NCBI RefSeq assembly: GCF_034347405.1
Contig: NZ_CP133778.1
Span: forward strand, 3,472,001-3,536,000
Length of the DNA: 64,000 nucleotides
Direction of reading: 5' to 3'
From: Pseudomonas sp. CCC3.1
Lineage (GTDB): Bacteria; Pseudomonadota; Gammaproteobacteria; Pseudomonadales; Pseudomonadaceae
Shown here: one piece after another, positions 44,106-52,982 of the stretch
Numbering within the stretch: the first letter of the stretch is position 1
Layout: every line of letters begins with the position of its first letter
The notes under the pieces: generated by a model
The model's database searches: none
The model's input: only the letters and a program-made list of their open reading frames with translations
What the model was told of the DNA's origin: nothing
Translations under genes and position numbers: made by a program

Positions 44106-45593
44106 TCAAACCGTGCCTTTGGCAGCGGCCGTTTGCGGGCTGCTCAGGCGGCACAGTCCGTAGTAAATCGCTGCACCGAGAAACGATCCGGTGAACCAGC
44201 CGTAGTCATAAAACCAACTGAAAGCGCTGCTGCCCAAGGACAACAGGGTCAAGACCACAGGGACGCCAAAAGCGATGAAACCGTTCCAGTTCCAGGCCGG
44301 GTAGACGCCGTCGCGGTACAGCCCGGCAAGGTCGAGTTTTTGCTGACGGATGATGAAGTAGTCGACCACCATGATCCCGGCAATCGGCCCCAGCAGGCTG
44401 GAGTAGCCCAGCAGCCAGTTGGAATACACGGTTTCGAGGCTGACATCGGACACCAGCAGGCCGAGTTTTTTGAGCAGTTCGTGCGCCATCAGCGCCAGCC
44501 CCACCAGGCCCGTCAACATCACCGCCTTGGTGCGGTTGATCAGCTTGGGCGCGATGTTCTGGAAGTCATTGGTGGGCGACACGATGTTGGCCGCCGTGTT
44601 GGTCGACAAGGTAGCGATGATGATCAAGGCCATGGCCAGCGCGACCCACACAGGGCTCTGGATATGGCCGATCAGACTGACCGGGTCAGACACCGTCACA
44701 CCGACCAGTTTTTCGGACGCGGCAGTCATCACCACGCCCAGTGCAGCGAACAGGAACATGGTCAGCGGCAAGCCAAATATTTGCCCCAATATCTGGTCTT
44801 TCTGGCTTTTGGCGTAGCGGCTGAAGTCGGGAATATTGAGCGACAAGGTAGCCCAAAACCCCACCATCGCAGTCAAGCCCGCGAAGAAGTAGCCATACAC
44901 GCTGGCACCTTCGGGACGCTTGGGCGGCTGGGCCAATAACTCGGTCATCGACACATTCGGCAAGGCCCAAACCAGCAAGCCGACACCCACCAGCACCAAC
45001 AACGGCGCAGACAGGGTTTCGAGCCACTTGATTGATTCGGCGCCGCGCAATACCACCCACAAATTGAGCGCCCAAAACAGCATGAAGCCGATCACTTCCC
45101 CAGTGCCGCCGAGGCTTTTCCAGCCCTCAAATACCGACCCCAGAAACAGGTGAATGGCCAGTCCGCCAAACAGCGTCTGGATCCCGAACCAGCCGCAGGC
45201 CACAAGAGCACGGATCAGACATGGCACGTTGGAACCCAGAATGCCGAACGAGGAACGCAACAGTACCGGGAACGGAATTCCGTATTTGGTGCCTGCAAAC
45301 GCGTTCAGGGTCAGGGGGATCAACACCACGATATTGGCCAGCAAAATCGCCAGCAGCGCCTCGCCAACCGACAGCCCGAAGTAGGCAGTGAGCACGCCGC
45401 CCAAGGTGTAGGTGGGCACGCAAATGGACATGCCGATCCACAGCGCGGTGATGTGCCATTTGTTCCAGGTACGCTCGTGGACTTTGGTGGGGGCGATGTC
45501 GTGGTTGTAACGGGGGCTGTCGAGAATTTCAGGCCCGGCTTCCAACTCGTACAAACCGTTTCGTTCGGTGACTTGAGATCTGCTCGTTTGCAT
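44106..45593 (-). CDS. NCS1 family nucleobase transporter
   Basis: The 495-residue inner-membrane protein has 12 hydrophobic helices and the NCS1 entry sequence NKWHITALWIGMSICVPTYTLGG, with further family motifs GTKYGIPFPVLLRSSFG and SLNIPDFSRYAKSQKDQ. Members import uracil, allantoin or hydantoins by sodium or proton symport. Placement with the pyrimidine reductive pathway makes uracil/thymine the likely substrate. It is divergent from hydA over a 594-base control region. Confidence 0.88.
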   Translation of the reverse strand: MQTSRSQVTERNGLYELEAGPEILDSPRYNHDIAPTKVHERTWNKWHITALWIGMSICVPTYTLGGVLTAYFGLSVGEALLAILLANIVVLIPLTLNAFAGTKYGIPFPVLLRSSFGILGSNVPCLIRALVACGWFGIQTLFGGLAIHLFLGSVFEGWKSLGGTGEVIGFMLFWALNLWVVLRGAESIKWLETLSAPLLVLVGVGLLVWALPNVSMTELLAQPPKRPEGASVYGYFFAGLTAMVGFWATLSLNIPDFSRYAKSQKDQILGQIFGLPLTMFLFAALGVVMTAASEKLVGVTVSDPVSLIGHIQSPVWVALAMALIIIATLSTNTAANIVSPTNDFQNIAPKLINRTKAVMLTGLVGLALMAHELLKKLGLLVSDVSLETVYSNWLLGYSSLLGPIAGIMVVDYFIIRQQKLDLAGLYRDGVYPAWNWNGFIAFGVPVVLTLLSLGSSAFSWFYDYGWFTGSFLGAAIYYGLCRLSSPQTAAAKGTV

Positions 45594-46187
45594 GCTCGCT
45601 CACTCTCTTGTTTGGAGGCTCTTGTTTTAGTGATCGACTCTGCGCACGGACGCAGAGCGTTCCCTTTCGGATTTAGGTCATCCGGGTTAAGCAGCGGTAA
45701 TCAAAAACTGTGCCGACACAGTTGCAGTGTTCACCCACAGTGGTGTTCACACCTTACAACTGGCTGGTTTTAAAGCGCTTTCAATGACCCCGGCCGCGCC
45801 TTTAAACCCTGCCTCAAAACATTTATCAATTTTTTGATAGAACTAAACGAAACATATCGGTGCAGGCTTATTTACTTTTGTTCGCTGCGTAGCGTTCTCC
45901 GAGTGCTTCAAGCACCTGATTTAGCATAAGAAACTTCGCCTATATTTTATTCCTGTCAAGTGCGCCGAAATGGTGAACGCATGCACCATTTTGGCGTTTA
46001 AATAAATAAAACCATATAAATCATAAACTTACTTAACAATAAGCGCGCTTAAAATATTATTTGCTCATTCGCTAACAACCCACTAGATTTCATTCCTGTC
46101 ACCAGTGACAGGAATGAAATCCTGTACTACGGTCGTAATAACAACATTAGAACCGGCCTTAGCCGGTCTGCCTGCGAGGAACTTGGT
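45594..46187. other. Divergent control region between NCS1 gene and hydA
   Basis: These 594 bases contain no gene. They hold the palindrome TATCAATTTTTTGATA (45824-45839), a half-site TCCTGTCA at 45951-45958 and the long perfect palindrome at 46086-46121. The composition is AT-rich, typical of a promoter region serving both directions. Confidence 0.7.
46086..46121. promoter_or_regulatory. 36-bp perfect palindrome upstream of hydA, predicted TetR-type operator
   Basis: GATTTCATTCCTGTCAC and its exact complement GTGACAGGAATGAAATC flank a two-base centre CA. The inner core CTGTCA-CCAG-TGACAG (46096-46111) recurs with different N4 in front of the TetR gene at 51251. It lies 67 bases before the hydA start. 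It is read as the regulator's binding site rather than a terminator because no U tract follows. Confidence 0.65.
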
Positions 46188-47627
46188 ATGTCACTGTTAA
46201 TCCGTGGCGCTACGCTTGTGACCCATGATGAAAGTTATTGTGCTGATGTTTATTGTGCAGACGGTCTAATCCGCGCAATTGGAACTGATCTTGATGTTCC
46301 GGCTGGCTGCGAAGTGTTGGATGGCAGCGGTCAATATCTACTTCCCGGTGGTATCGATCCGCACACGCATATGCAATTACCGTTTATGGGAACAGTGGCC
46401 AGTGAAGACTTCTTCAGTGGCACGGCGGCCGGTCTGGCAGGCGGCACAACGTCCATCATTGATTTTGTCATTCCCAACCCTCAGCAGTCGTTGCTGGAGG
46501 CGTTTCACCAATGGCGCGGCTGGGCTGAGAAGTCAGCGTCGGACTATGGGTTTCATGTCGCCATTACCTGGTGGAGCGAGCAGGTTCGCGAGGAAATGTC
46601 TGAGTTGGTCAGCCAGCACGGGATTAACAGCTTCAAGCATTTCATGGCCTACAAAAACGCGATCATGGCCGCCGACGACACGCTGGTGGCCAGCTTTGAG
46701 CGCTGCCTGGAACTCGGCGCCGTGCCGACCGTGCATGCCGAAAACGGCGAGCTGGTGTACCACTTGCAGCGCAAGCTCATGGCCCAGGGCATGACAGGCC
46801 CGGAAGCGCACCCGCTGTCGCGCCCTTCGCAAGTTGAAGGCGAAGCCGCCAGTCGGGCGATTCGCATCGCTCAAACCATTGGTACGCCGCTGTACCTGGT
46901 GCATGTCTCGACCCGTGAAGCACTGGACGAAATTACCTACGCCCGCAGTCAAGGCCAGCCGGTGTATGGCGAAGTGCTGGCCGGACACTTGCTGCTCGAT
47001 GACAGCGTGTATCAGCATCCCGACTGGCAAACCGCCGCGGGTTATGTGATGAGCCCGCCGTTCCGCCCGCTCGGTCATCAACAAGCGCTGTGGCATGGCT
47101 TGCAATCGGGCAACTTGCACACCACGGCCACCGATCACTGCTGCTTTTGCGCCGAACAAAAGGCCGCCGGGCGCGACGATTTCAGCAAGATCCCCAACGG
47201 CACGGCAGGCATTGAAGACCGCATGGCGGTGTTGTGGGATGAAGGCGTGAACACCGGGCGCTTGTCGATGCAAGAGTTCGTGGCACTGACCTCGACCAAC
47301 ACCGCGAAGATTTTCAATCTGTACCCGCGCAAGGGCTCGATCCGGGTCGGCGCTGATGCCGATCTGGTGCTGTGGGACCCGCAAGGCACGCGCACTATTT
47401 CCGCTAAAACCCACCATCAACAGGTCGATTTCAACATTTTCGAAGGCAAGATCGTACGCGGCGTGCCCAGTCACACCATCAGCCAAGGCCGCGTGGTGTG
47501 GGCCGATGGCGACCTGCGCGCAGAACGCGGGGCTGGCCGTTACATCGAGCGCCCGGCCTACCCGGCCGTGTTCGATCTGCTGAAAAAACGCGCTGAGTAT
47601 CACCCGCCCGTCGCTGTTAAACGCTGA
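46188..47627 (+). CDS. hydA: Dihydropyrimidinase
   Basis: The 479-residue amidohydrolase opens dihydrouracil/dihydrothymine to N-carbamoyl-beta-amino acids (also hydantoins). Metal ligands lie in DPHTHMQLPFMG (HxH), the carbamylated lysine in FKHFMAYKNAIM, histidines in VPTVHAENGELV and LYLVHVSTREAL, and the Asp in TTATDHCCF. The length fits hydantoinase/DHPase. AGGA lies seven bases before the ATG, and a palindromic operator lies upstream. It leads the operon hydA-preT-preA. Confidence 0.93.
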   Translation: MSLLIRGATLVTHDESYCADVYCADGLIRAIGTDLDVPAGCEVLDGSGQYLLPGGIDPHTHMQLPFMGTVASEDFFSGTAAGLAGGTTSIIDFVIPNPQQSLLEAFHQWRGWAEKSASDYGFHVAITWWSEQVREEMSELVSQHGINSFKHFMAYKNAIMAADDTLVASFERCLELGAVPTVHAENGELVYHLQRKLMAQGMTGPEAHPLSRPSQVEGEAASRAIRIAQTIGTPLYLVHVSTREALDEITYARSQGQPVYGEVLAGHLLLDDSVYQHPDWQTAAGYVMSPPFRPLGHQQALWHGLQSGNLHTTATDHCCFCAEQKAAGRDDFSKIPNGTAGIEDRMAVLWDEGVNTGRLSMQEFVALTSTNTAKIFNLYPRKGSIRVGADADLVLWDPQGTRTISAKTHHQQVDFNIFEGKIVRGVPSHTISQGRVVWADGDLRAERGAGRYIERPAYPAVFDLLKKRAEYHPPVAVKR

Positions 47628-47685
47628 GTGCACAACCACTGCCCGTCAGAGGCAGAACGCTTCCCACAACCGTGAGGCAATTACT

Positions 47686-49053
47686 GTGATCAAGTCCCTG
47701 AATCATTTACCGCACCCCCATGAAAATGCCCTGGTGCTGGCCAGTCATTTCACCGATCTGGCGCCCCCCCTGACCGCGCGCCAGGCCGAACTGGAAAGCT
47801 CACGCTGCCTGTATTGCTACGACGCACCTTGCGTTAATGCGTGCCCCAGTGAAATCGATATCCCGTCGTTTATTCGCAATATCCAGCAGGAAAACGTGCA
47901 AGGTGCGGCGCAGAAAATTCTCTCGGCCAATATCCTCGGCGGCAGTTGCGCCCGCGTGTGCCCGACCGAGGTGCTGTGCCAGCAAGCGTGTGTACGCAAC
48001 AACGCGCAGGAGTGCGCCCCGGTGTTGATCGGCCTGCTGCAGCGTTACGCCATCGACCATGCGCAGTTCAGCGAGCACCCGTTCAAGCGTGCCGCTCCTA
48101 CTGGTAAACGCATTGCCGTGGTGGGTGCGGGCCCTGCCGGATTGGCATGCGCCCATCGACTGGCGGTGCACGGGCATGAGGTGGTGATTTTCGAAGCGCG
48201 GGAGAAATCCGGCGGGCTCAATGAATACGGGATTGCCAAATACAAACTGGTGGATGATTTCGCCCAGCGCGAAGTGGACTTCGTGTTGCAGATCGGCGGC
48301 ATCGAGGTGCGTCATGGCCAGCACTTGGGCGACAACCTGAGTCTGAGCGAACTGCACCAGCAGTTTGACTCCGTCTTTCTGGCCATCGGCCTGGCGGCCA
48401 GTCGGCAACTGGGACTGCCACACGAGGACGCCCCCGGCGTGCTGGCGGCCACTGACTATATCCGCGAACTGCGCCAAAGCGACGACTTGACCCAACTGCC
48501 CTTGGCCGAGCGCTGCATTGTGCTGGGCGCTGGCAACACGGCCATCGACATGGCGGTACAAATGGCCCGTCTTGGCGCCCGCGAGGTAAACCTGGTGTAT
48601 CGCCGTGGACTGGAAGACATGGGAGCCACCGGGCACGAGCAAGACATTGCCAAGGCCAATCAGGTACGCCTGATGACGTGGGCACAACCTGACGAAGTGG
48701 TGCTGGATGAACAGGGCCAGGTCCGTGGCATGCGCTTTGCCCGCACCCGACTTGAGGACGGGCACTTAGTCAACACCGGCGAAACCTTTGAGTTGGCGGC
48801 CGATGCCGTGTTCAAGGCTATCGGCCAAACCTTTGATGAGACCGCGCTGAGCGATCCGCTGGCGCACTCACTGCAACGCACAGGCGATCGCATTTCAGTG
48901 GACGAGCAACTGCGCACCAGCGTTCCCGGGGTTTATGCCGGTGGCGACTGCACCTCGCTCGGGCAAGACCTGACCGTGCAAGCTGTGCAGCACGGCAAGC
49001 TGGCCGCTGAAGCCATTCATGCCCAACTCATGCTCAACCAGGAGGCTGCGTAA
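47686..49053 (+). CDS. preT: NAD(P)H-dependent dihydropyrimidine dehydrogenase, PreT subunit
   Basis: The 455-residue flavoprotein is the NAD(P)H-oxidising partner of PreA in uracil/thymine reduction. The N-terminal domain carries the iron-sulfur cysteines CLYCYDAPC...CPSEIDIP and CARVCPTEVLC. It is followed by a FAD-binding GAGPAGLACAHRLAVHG and an NAD-binding GAGNTAIDMAVQMARLG, then a terminal TSVPGVYAGGDCTS. GltD/GltB-small-subunit-like architecture. The stop codon directly abuts the preA ATG, so the subunits are coupled. Confidence 0.93.
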   Translation: MIKSLNHLPHPHENALVLASHFTDLAPPLTARQAELESSRCLYCYDAPCVNACPSEIDIPSFIRNIQQENVQGAAQKILSANILGGSCARVCPTEVLCQQACVRNNAQECAPVLIGLLQRYAIDHAQFSEHPFKRAAPTGKRIAVVGAGPAGLACAHRLAVHGHEVVIFEAREKSGGLNEYGIAKYKLVDDFAQREVDFVLQIGGIEVRHGQHLGDNLSLSELHQQFDSVFLAIGLAASRQLGLPHEDAPGVLAATDYIRELRQSDDLTQLPLAERCIVLGAGNTAIDMAVQMARLGAREVNLVYRRGLEDMGATGHEQDIAKANQVRLMTWAQPDEVVLDEQGQVRGMRFARTRLEDGHLVNTGETFELAADAVFKAIGQTFDETALSDPLAHSLQRTGDRISVDEQLRTSVPGVYAGGDCTSLGQDLTVQAVQHGKLAAEAIHAQLMLNQEAA

Positions 49054-50328
49054 ATGGCCGATCTCTCGATCAATTTCGCCGGTATCAAAGCCCCTAATCC
49101 GTTTTGGCTGGCCTCCGCGCCGCCCACCGACAAAGCCTACAACGTAGTCCGCGCCTATGAAGCAGGCTGGGGCGGCGTGGTCTGGAAAACCCTGGGAGAA
49201 GACCCGGCAGCGGTCAACGTGTCCTCGCGCTATTCGGCGCACTTCGGGCCTAACCGCGAAGTCATGGGTATCAACAATATCGAGCTGATTACCGACCGTT
49301 CGCTTGAAATCAATTTGCGTGAAATTACCCAAGTCAAAAAGGACTGGCCGGATCGTGCGCTGATTGTGTCGCTGATGGTGCCGTGCGAGGAGCAGGCCTG
49401 GAAATACATTTTGCCGCTGGTCGAAGCCACGGGTGCTGATGGCATCGAGCTGAATTTTGGCTGTCCCCACGGCATGCCGGAGCGCGGTATGGGCGCGGCG
49501 GTTGGCCAGGTGCCCGAGTACGTGGAGATGGTCACGCGCTGGTGCAAGACGTATTGCACGCTGCCGGTGATTGTCAAACTCACGCCCAACATTACCGATG
49601 TGCGCCTTAGCGCTCGTGCGGCTTATCGAGGCGGAGCAGATGCGGTGTCGCTGATTAACACCATCAACTCGATCACCAGCGTCGACCTTGAGCGCATGGT
49701 CGCGTTGCCCATGGTGGGAACGCAGAGCACCCACGGCGGTTACTGCGGCTCGGCAGTCAAGCCGATAGCGCTGAATATGGTGGCCGAAATTGCCCGCGAT
49801 CCACAGACCCAAGGCTTGCCGATCTGTGGGATTGGCGGTATTGGCAGTTGGCGAGACGCGGCTGAGTTCATCGCACTGGGGTGTGGCGCAGTGCAGGTCT
49901 GCACAGCCGCCATGCTTCACGGATTTCGGATCGTCGACGAAATGAAAGACGGCTTGTCGCGCTGGATGGACAGCCAAGGGTATTCGAGTCTGGAGGACTT
50001 TTCTGGGCGTGCAGTGGGCAATACCACCGACTGGAAATATCTGGATATAAATTATCAGGTGATTGCCAAAATCGATCAGGAGGCGTGCATTGGCTGTGGT
50101 CGCTGTCATATTGCCTGCGAAGACACCTCTCACCAGGCGATTGCGAGCTTGAGGTTGGCTGACGGGACCCATCGTTATGAAGTGATTGACGACGAGTGCG
50201 TGGGTTGCAACCTGTGTCAGATCACCTGCCCGGTCGAGGATTGTATCGAGATGATGCCGCAAAGCACCGGTAAGCCATTCATGGATTGGAACCATGATCC
50301 ACGTAACCCGTACCGCGTGGCGTCGTAG
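49054..50328 (+). CDS. preA: NAD-dependent dihydropyrimidine dehydrogenase, PreA subunit
   Basis: The 424-residue protein is a dihydroorotate-dehydrogenase-like FMN barrel (GIKAPNPFWLASAPPTDK; GIELNFGCPHGMPERGMG; VIVKLTPNITDV; PICGIGGIGSWRDAAEF) fused to two C-terminal 4Fe-4S clusters (CIGCGRCHIACEDTSH and CVGCNLCQITCP). It reduces uracil and thymine to dihydropyrimidines with electrons from PreT. Its ATG follows the preT stop without a gap. It is the last gene of the catabolic operon. Confidence 0.94.
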   Translation: MADLSINFAGIKAPNPFWLASAPPTDKAYNVVRAYEAGWGGVVWKTLGEDPAAVNVSSRYSAHFGPNREVMGINNIELITDRSLEINLREITQVKKDWPDRALIVSLMVPCEEQAWKYILPLVEATGADGIELNFGCPHGMPERGMGAAVGQVPEYVEMVTRWCKTYCTLPVIVKLTPNITDVRLSARAAYRGGADAVSLINTINSITSVDLERMVALPMVGTQSTHGGYCGSAVKPIALNMVAEIARDPQTQGLPICGIGGIGSWRDAAEFIALGCGAVQVCTAAMLHGFRIVDEMKDGLSRWMDSQGYSSLEDFSGRAVGNTTDWKYLDINYQVIAKIDQEACIGCGRCHIACEDTSHQAIASLRLADGTHRYEVIDDECVGCNLCQITCPVEDCIEMMPQSTGKPFMDWNHDPRNPYRVAS

Positions 50329-50352
50329 GAGATGCCTCAGGCAAACACGGAT

Positions 50353-50443
50353 CTGTGGGCGCGGGCTTGCTCGCGATGGTATCGGAGTGGCTTAACAGAG
50401 AAACCGAGTTGCTTGCATCGCGGGCAAGCCCGGCTCCCACAGG
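50353..50443. repeat. REP pair, CTGTGGGCGCGGGCTTGCTCGCGAT type
   Basis: Arms CTGTGGGCGCGGGCTTGCT and ATCGCGGGCAAGCCCGGCTC...CCACAGG bracket about 45 bases. It sits between the convergent preA and tetR genes, same family as 2539 and 30406. Confidence 0.85.
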
Positions 50444-50477
50444 TTTTGCGTCGCTCACACAATCCGTAAAGCCTTTG

Positions 50478-51098
50478 TTACGGCTCCAGCCCGATCCCTC
50501 GCAGGATGATGCTGGTAACACTCTGCACCGCACGCTCGAACTGAATATCCGACAGTGGTTGGTGCTCGTTCAGAATATTCACCTGATGGTCAAAGTCTGC
50601 GTAGTGCTGAGTCGAGGCCCAGATCATGTACAGCACGCTGGACGGCTCGACCGCCAAAATCCGCTTGTCTGCCACCCATTGGCGGATTTTGGCTTCTTTC
50701 ATTTTGGCCCAATCATAAAGGCTTGCATCCAACCTCAGTCCCAGCATCGGAGCGCCGTGGATGATTTCATCCGCCCAGACTTTCGAACCATAAGGCCGTG
50801 TCCGCGAGTGGGTCATTTTGGCGCGTATATAACTGCTGAGTACCAACCGCGGATCGTCATAGGTTTCGAAGCACAGCGCATCCTGTTTCCACACCTCAAG
50901 CAAGCCTAATAGCACGGCGTTGTACAGCTCGGTTTTGGTGCTGAAGTAGTAATGCAAATTGGAGCGCGGCAATTCAACTTCAGCGGCGATGTCGGCCATG
51001 GCTGCCCCAGCAAATCCTTTCTCGGCAAAAACCTTTTCAGCGCCAAGCAGAATTTTTTCGACGTTGCTGCGACGAATTTCGATCTTGTGGTTGCTCAT
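50478..51098 (-). CDS. TetR/AcrR regulator, RutR-like, of pyrimidine catabolism
   Basis: The 206-residue protein has an N-terminal TetR HTH (EKILLGAEKVFAEKGFAGAA and IAAEVELPRSNLHYYFSTK) and a C-terminal domain with the RutR/TetR_C_13-type stretch LVLSSYIRAKMTHSRTRP and KVWADEIIHGAP. RutR proteins sense uracil/thymine. Position beside the preTA-hydA genes and the shared palindrome upstream of its own gene and of hydA suggest an autoregulated repressor. ATG chosen for the AGGA four bases upstream; the longer frame runs through the operator. Confidence 0.88.
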   Translation of the reverse strand: MSNHKIEIRRSNVEKILLGAEKVFAEKGFAGAAMADIAAEVELPRSNLHYYFSTKTELYNAVLLGLLEVWKQDALCFETYDDPRLVLSSYIRAKMTHSRTRPYGSKVWADEIIHGAPMLGLRLDASLYDWAKMKEAKIRQWVADKRILAVEPSSVLYMIWASTQHYADFDHQVNILNEHQPLSDIQFERAVQSVTSIILRGIGLEP

Positions 51099-51250
51099 TA
51101 CGTCCTGCCCTCGGCATCGCGATTCGTCGGTGCATACCCTGGCATCTGCTTGCCCTGATAAAGGCATGCCATTCAATTGAATAGCACTTAACGGCCGTGG
51201 CAATAAGGTGATTTATTTTTTGATTGTGCGTCGCCTGAAAAGTGCCTGCA

Positions 51251-51266
51251 CTGTCATTTTTGACAG
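51251..51266. promoter_or_regulatory. Palindrome CTGTCA-TTTT-TGACAG, predicted operator of the TetR gene
   Basis: A perfect 6-4-6 palindrome lies about 150 bases upstream of the TetR start. The half-sites and spacing equal the core of the hydA palindrome at 46096-46111, only the central four bases differ. It points to autoregulation and fits a dimeric TetR site. Confidence 0.65.
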
Positions 51267-51398
51267 GTTCCAAGGAAGACAGAACGGTTTATAACAACAC
51301 CTGTACCGAAGAAAAACCCTACGAAACATCCTTAGCATTCACAAAGATATTTCCTACAGCCAGCTTATGTTTTTATTGATCTATGGGAGCGCCTTACC

Positions 51399-51683
51399 AT
51401 GCATCAGTCTCAGTCAACAGCCAGTGAAAAATCACCACGCCGTGCCAGACCCGCAAAGCCTCAAGAGAACAGTGACAACGCCATCAAACTCACCCCAAAA
51501 GAAAAAGAGGTGCTCATTTGGGGAGCACTGGGAAAAACCTCGTGGGAAATTGCCGTGATCCTCAAATGTTCCGAATCAGGGGTCAATTTTCATTTCGGTA
51601 ATATTCGTCTCAAATTTGGCGGGGTGAACCGCACCGGAGCCGTGTCGAAAGCAATGGAACTGGGGATAGTCAAGCGCTGCTGA
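51399..51683 (+). CDS. Stand-alone LuxR-type HTH protein
   Basis: The 94-residue protein is just a basic N-terminal arm (residues 1-28) and a LuxR/GerE HTH (LTPKEKEVLIWGALGKTSWE; IAVILKCSESGVNFHFGNIR; AVSKAMELGIVK). The residues WGALGKTSWEIA and VNFHFGNI match quorum-sensing LuxR DNA-binding domains more than response-regulator ones. It lacks an autoinducer-binding or receiver domain. GGGAGC lies eight bases before the ATG. It is a compact regulator or a decayed LuxR solo; targets are unknown. Confidence 0.78.
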   Translation: MHQSQSTASEKSPRRARPAKPQENSDNAIKLTPKEKEVLIWGALGKTSWEIAVILKCSESGVNFHFGNIRLKFGGVNRTGAVSKAMELGIVKRC

Positions 51684-51881
51684 CACCTCGAAGAGCATGG
51701 ATGCCCACGTTGTCGACTGCATCGCCGTTAATACGCACGTAATCGGGGCATCCCATCGTTTCAAACACGTCCCTCCCCCCCGGATTCGCCTATGCCTGGA
51801 GATGAACAAACATTTATCTGCCAAACGTCGCGTAACGCTAATATAGCGCTACGCTTAGCGACCAAACGTGGTGCTGGCGAA

Positions 51882-52238
51882 TTAGGGTGACGGTGGCAGC
51901 TCGATTACATTCGTTTCAATGCCTTCGAGTTTAGGTTTCAGCTTGATCTGGTCCTGAGCCTCTTTGGCTTTGGCTTCGGTCGCAAATGGCCCGATCAAAA
52001 AATGCTGAACGCCATCTTTTTCTAAAATGTAAGTGACAAAACCGTTGTCAAGAAGCCTGCCAGTGGTATCAGTAATTGTGGCTCTCTGGCCCTCTGTGAG
52101 CTCCAGCGCCCAGTGAGCAACCGGCACCTGGACCACCGTTGATTCAGAAGCAGCTTTAGCCCGCTCGATTTTATCGTTAGACTCCTGACCGCAAGCCGTC
52201 AAGGCCAATATTGCTGTCATCATGATGACTTTACGCAC
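51882..52238 (-). CDS. SPOR-domain lipoprotein
   Basis: The 118-residue protein has a lipobox ALTAC (Cys16) and a C-terminal domain with SPOR-like strand order: WALELTEGQRATITDTTG, NGFVTYILEKDGVQHFLIG and PFATEAKAKEAQDQIK. SPOR domains bind denuded peptidoglycan at division sites. The domain match is by pattern, not by full-length identity, so the function is tentative. It is divergent from csrA. Confidence 0.68.
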   Translation of the reverse strand: MRKVIMMTAILALTACGQESNDKIERAKAASESTVVQVPVAHWALELTEGQRATITDTTGRLLDNGFVTYILEKDGVQHFLIGPFATEAKAKEAQDQIKLKPKLEGIETNVIELPPSP

Positions 52239-52490
52239 TGCGTTTCCCCTATCTATTTGAGTGGGTCGATTTTATCACTGAGGCAGCGGCCTTTGCTCTC
52301 CTTGAACAAATCCAATCCGCCCCTATTTTAGGTTCATCTGCGAGAGTTTCCCGCGTGCAGGGAATTTTACATCTGGCAGTGACGTCTGTAATGAGCGGCG
52401 CATTTATATGCACTTAGCAGTATTCTGTAGCCATGACCGAAGCCGCACCGTCTCAGAGACGTGCCTTACAAAGCCATCAAGGAGAAAAAA

Positions 52491-52685
52491 ATGCTGATAC
52501 TCACCCGTAAAGTTGGTGAAAGCATAAACATCGGTGACGATATTACGATCACTATTTTAGGAGTCAGCGGCCAACAGGTCAGAATCGGCATCAATGCGCC
52601 GAAAGATGTTGCTGTCCACCGTGAAGAGATCTATCAACGCATCCAGGCGGGTCTGACTGCAGCCGACAAAAACGCTCAATCGTAA
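52491..52685 (+). CDS. csrA: Carbon storage regulator CsrA/RsmA family
   Basis: The 64-residue RNA-binding dimer begins MLILTRKVGESINIGDDI and keeps IRIGINAP-like (VRIGINAPKDVAVHREEIY) with the RNA-contacting Arg in HREE. It binds GGA motifs in mRNA leaders and controls secondary metabolism and stress genes. The ATG follows AAGGAG by seven bases. It is a single gene; the neighbours are not the tRNA-Ser/alaS context typical of the main rsmA copy, so it may be an RsmE-like paralogue, an inference from context. Confidence 0.93.
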   Translation: MLILTRKVGESINIGDDITITILGVSGQQVRIGINAPKDVAVHREEIYQRIQAGLTAADKNAQS

Positions 52686-52982
52686 ATCTCCGAGGTATCA
52701 GCCCTTGGAGTGAGTGTCAGGGCTGCGCAGCCAGCCCTCCACAATTCAAAATATGTACCTGCCGGTACCTCCCCTTCCCTCAGCTCCCCCCCTGTGACAG
52801 CTAACAGATATTTCCTGCTGACTTGACATCTCAAGGTTTACGACCACGCTCAATCTTCGCAGAAGATTCGATCCATCTGAATCACTGCGGGGCAAGGCGT
52901 TTATACGTTGTGACGACTTGAGAGACTCCTCCTAATGTCAGCCCTTTCAGGGCTGGACCTGTACCGTCAAGGAATGAAAGAC

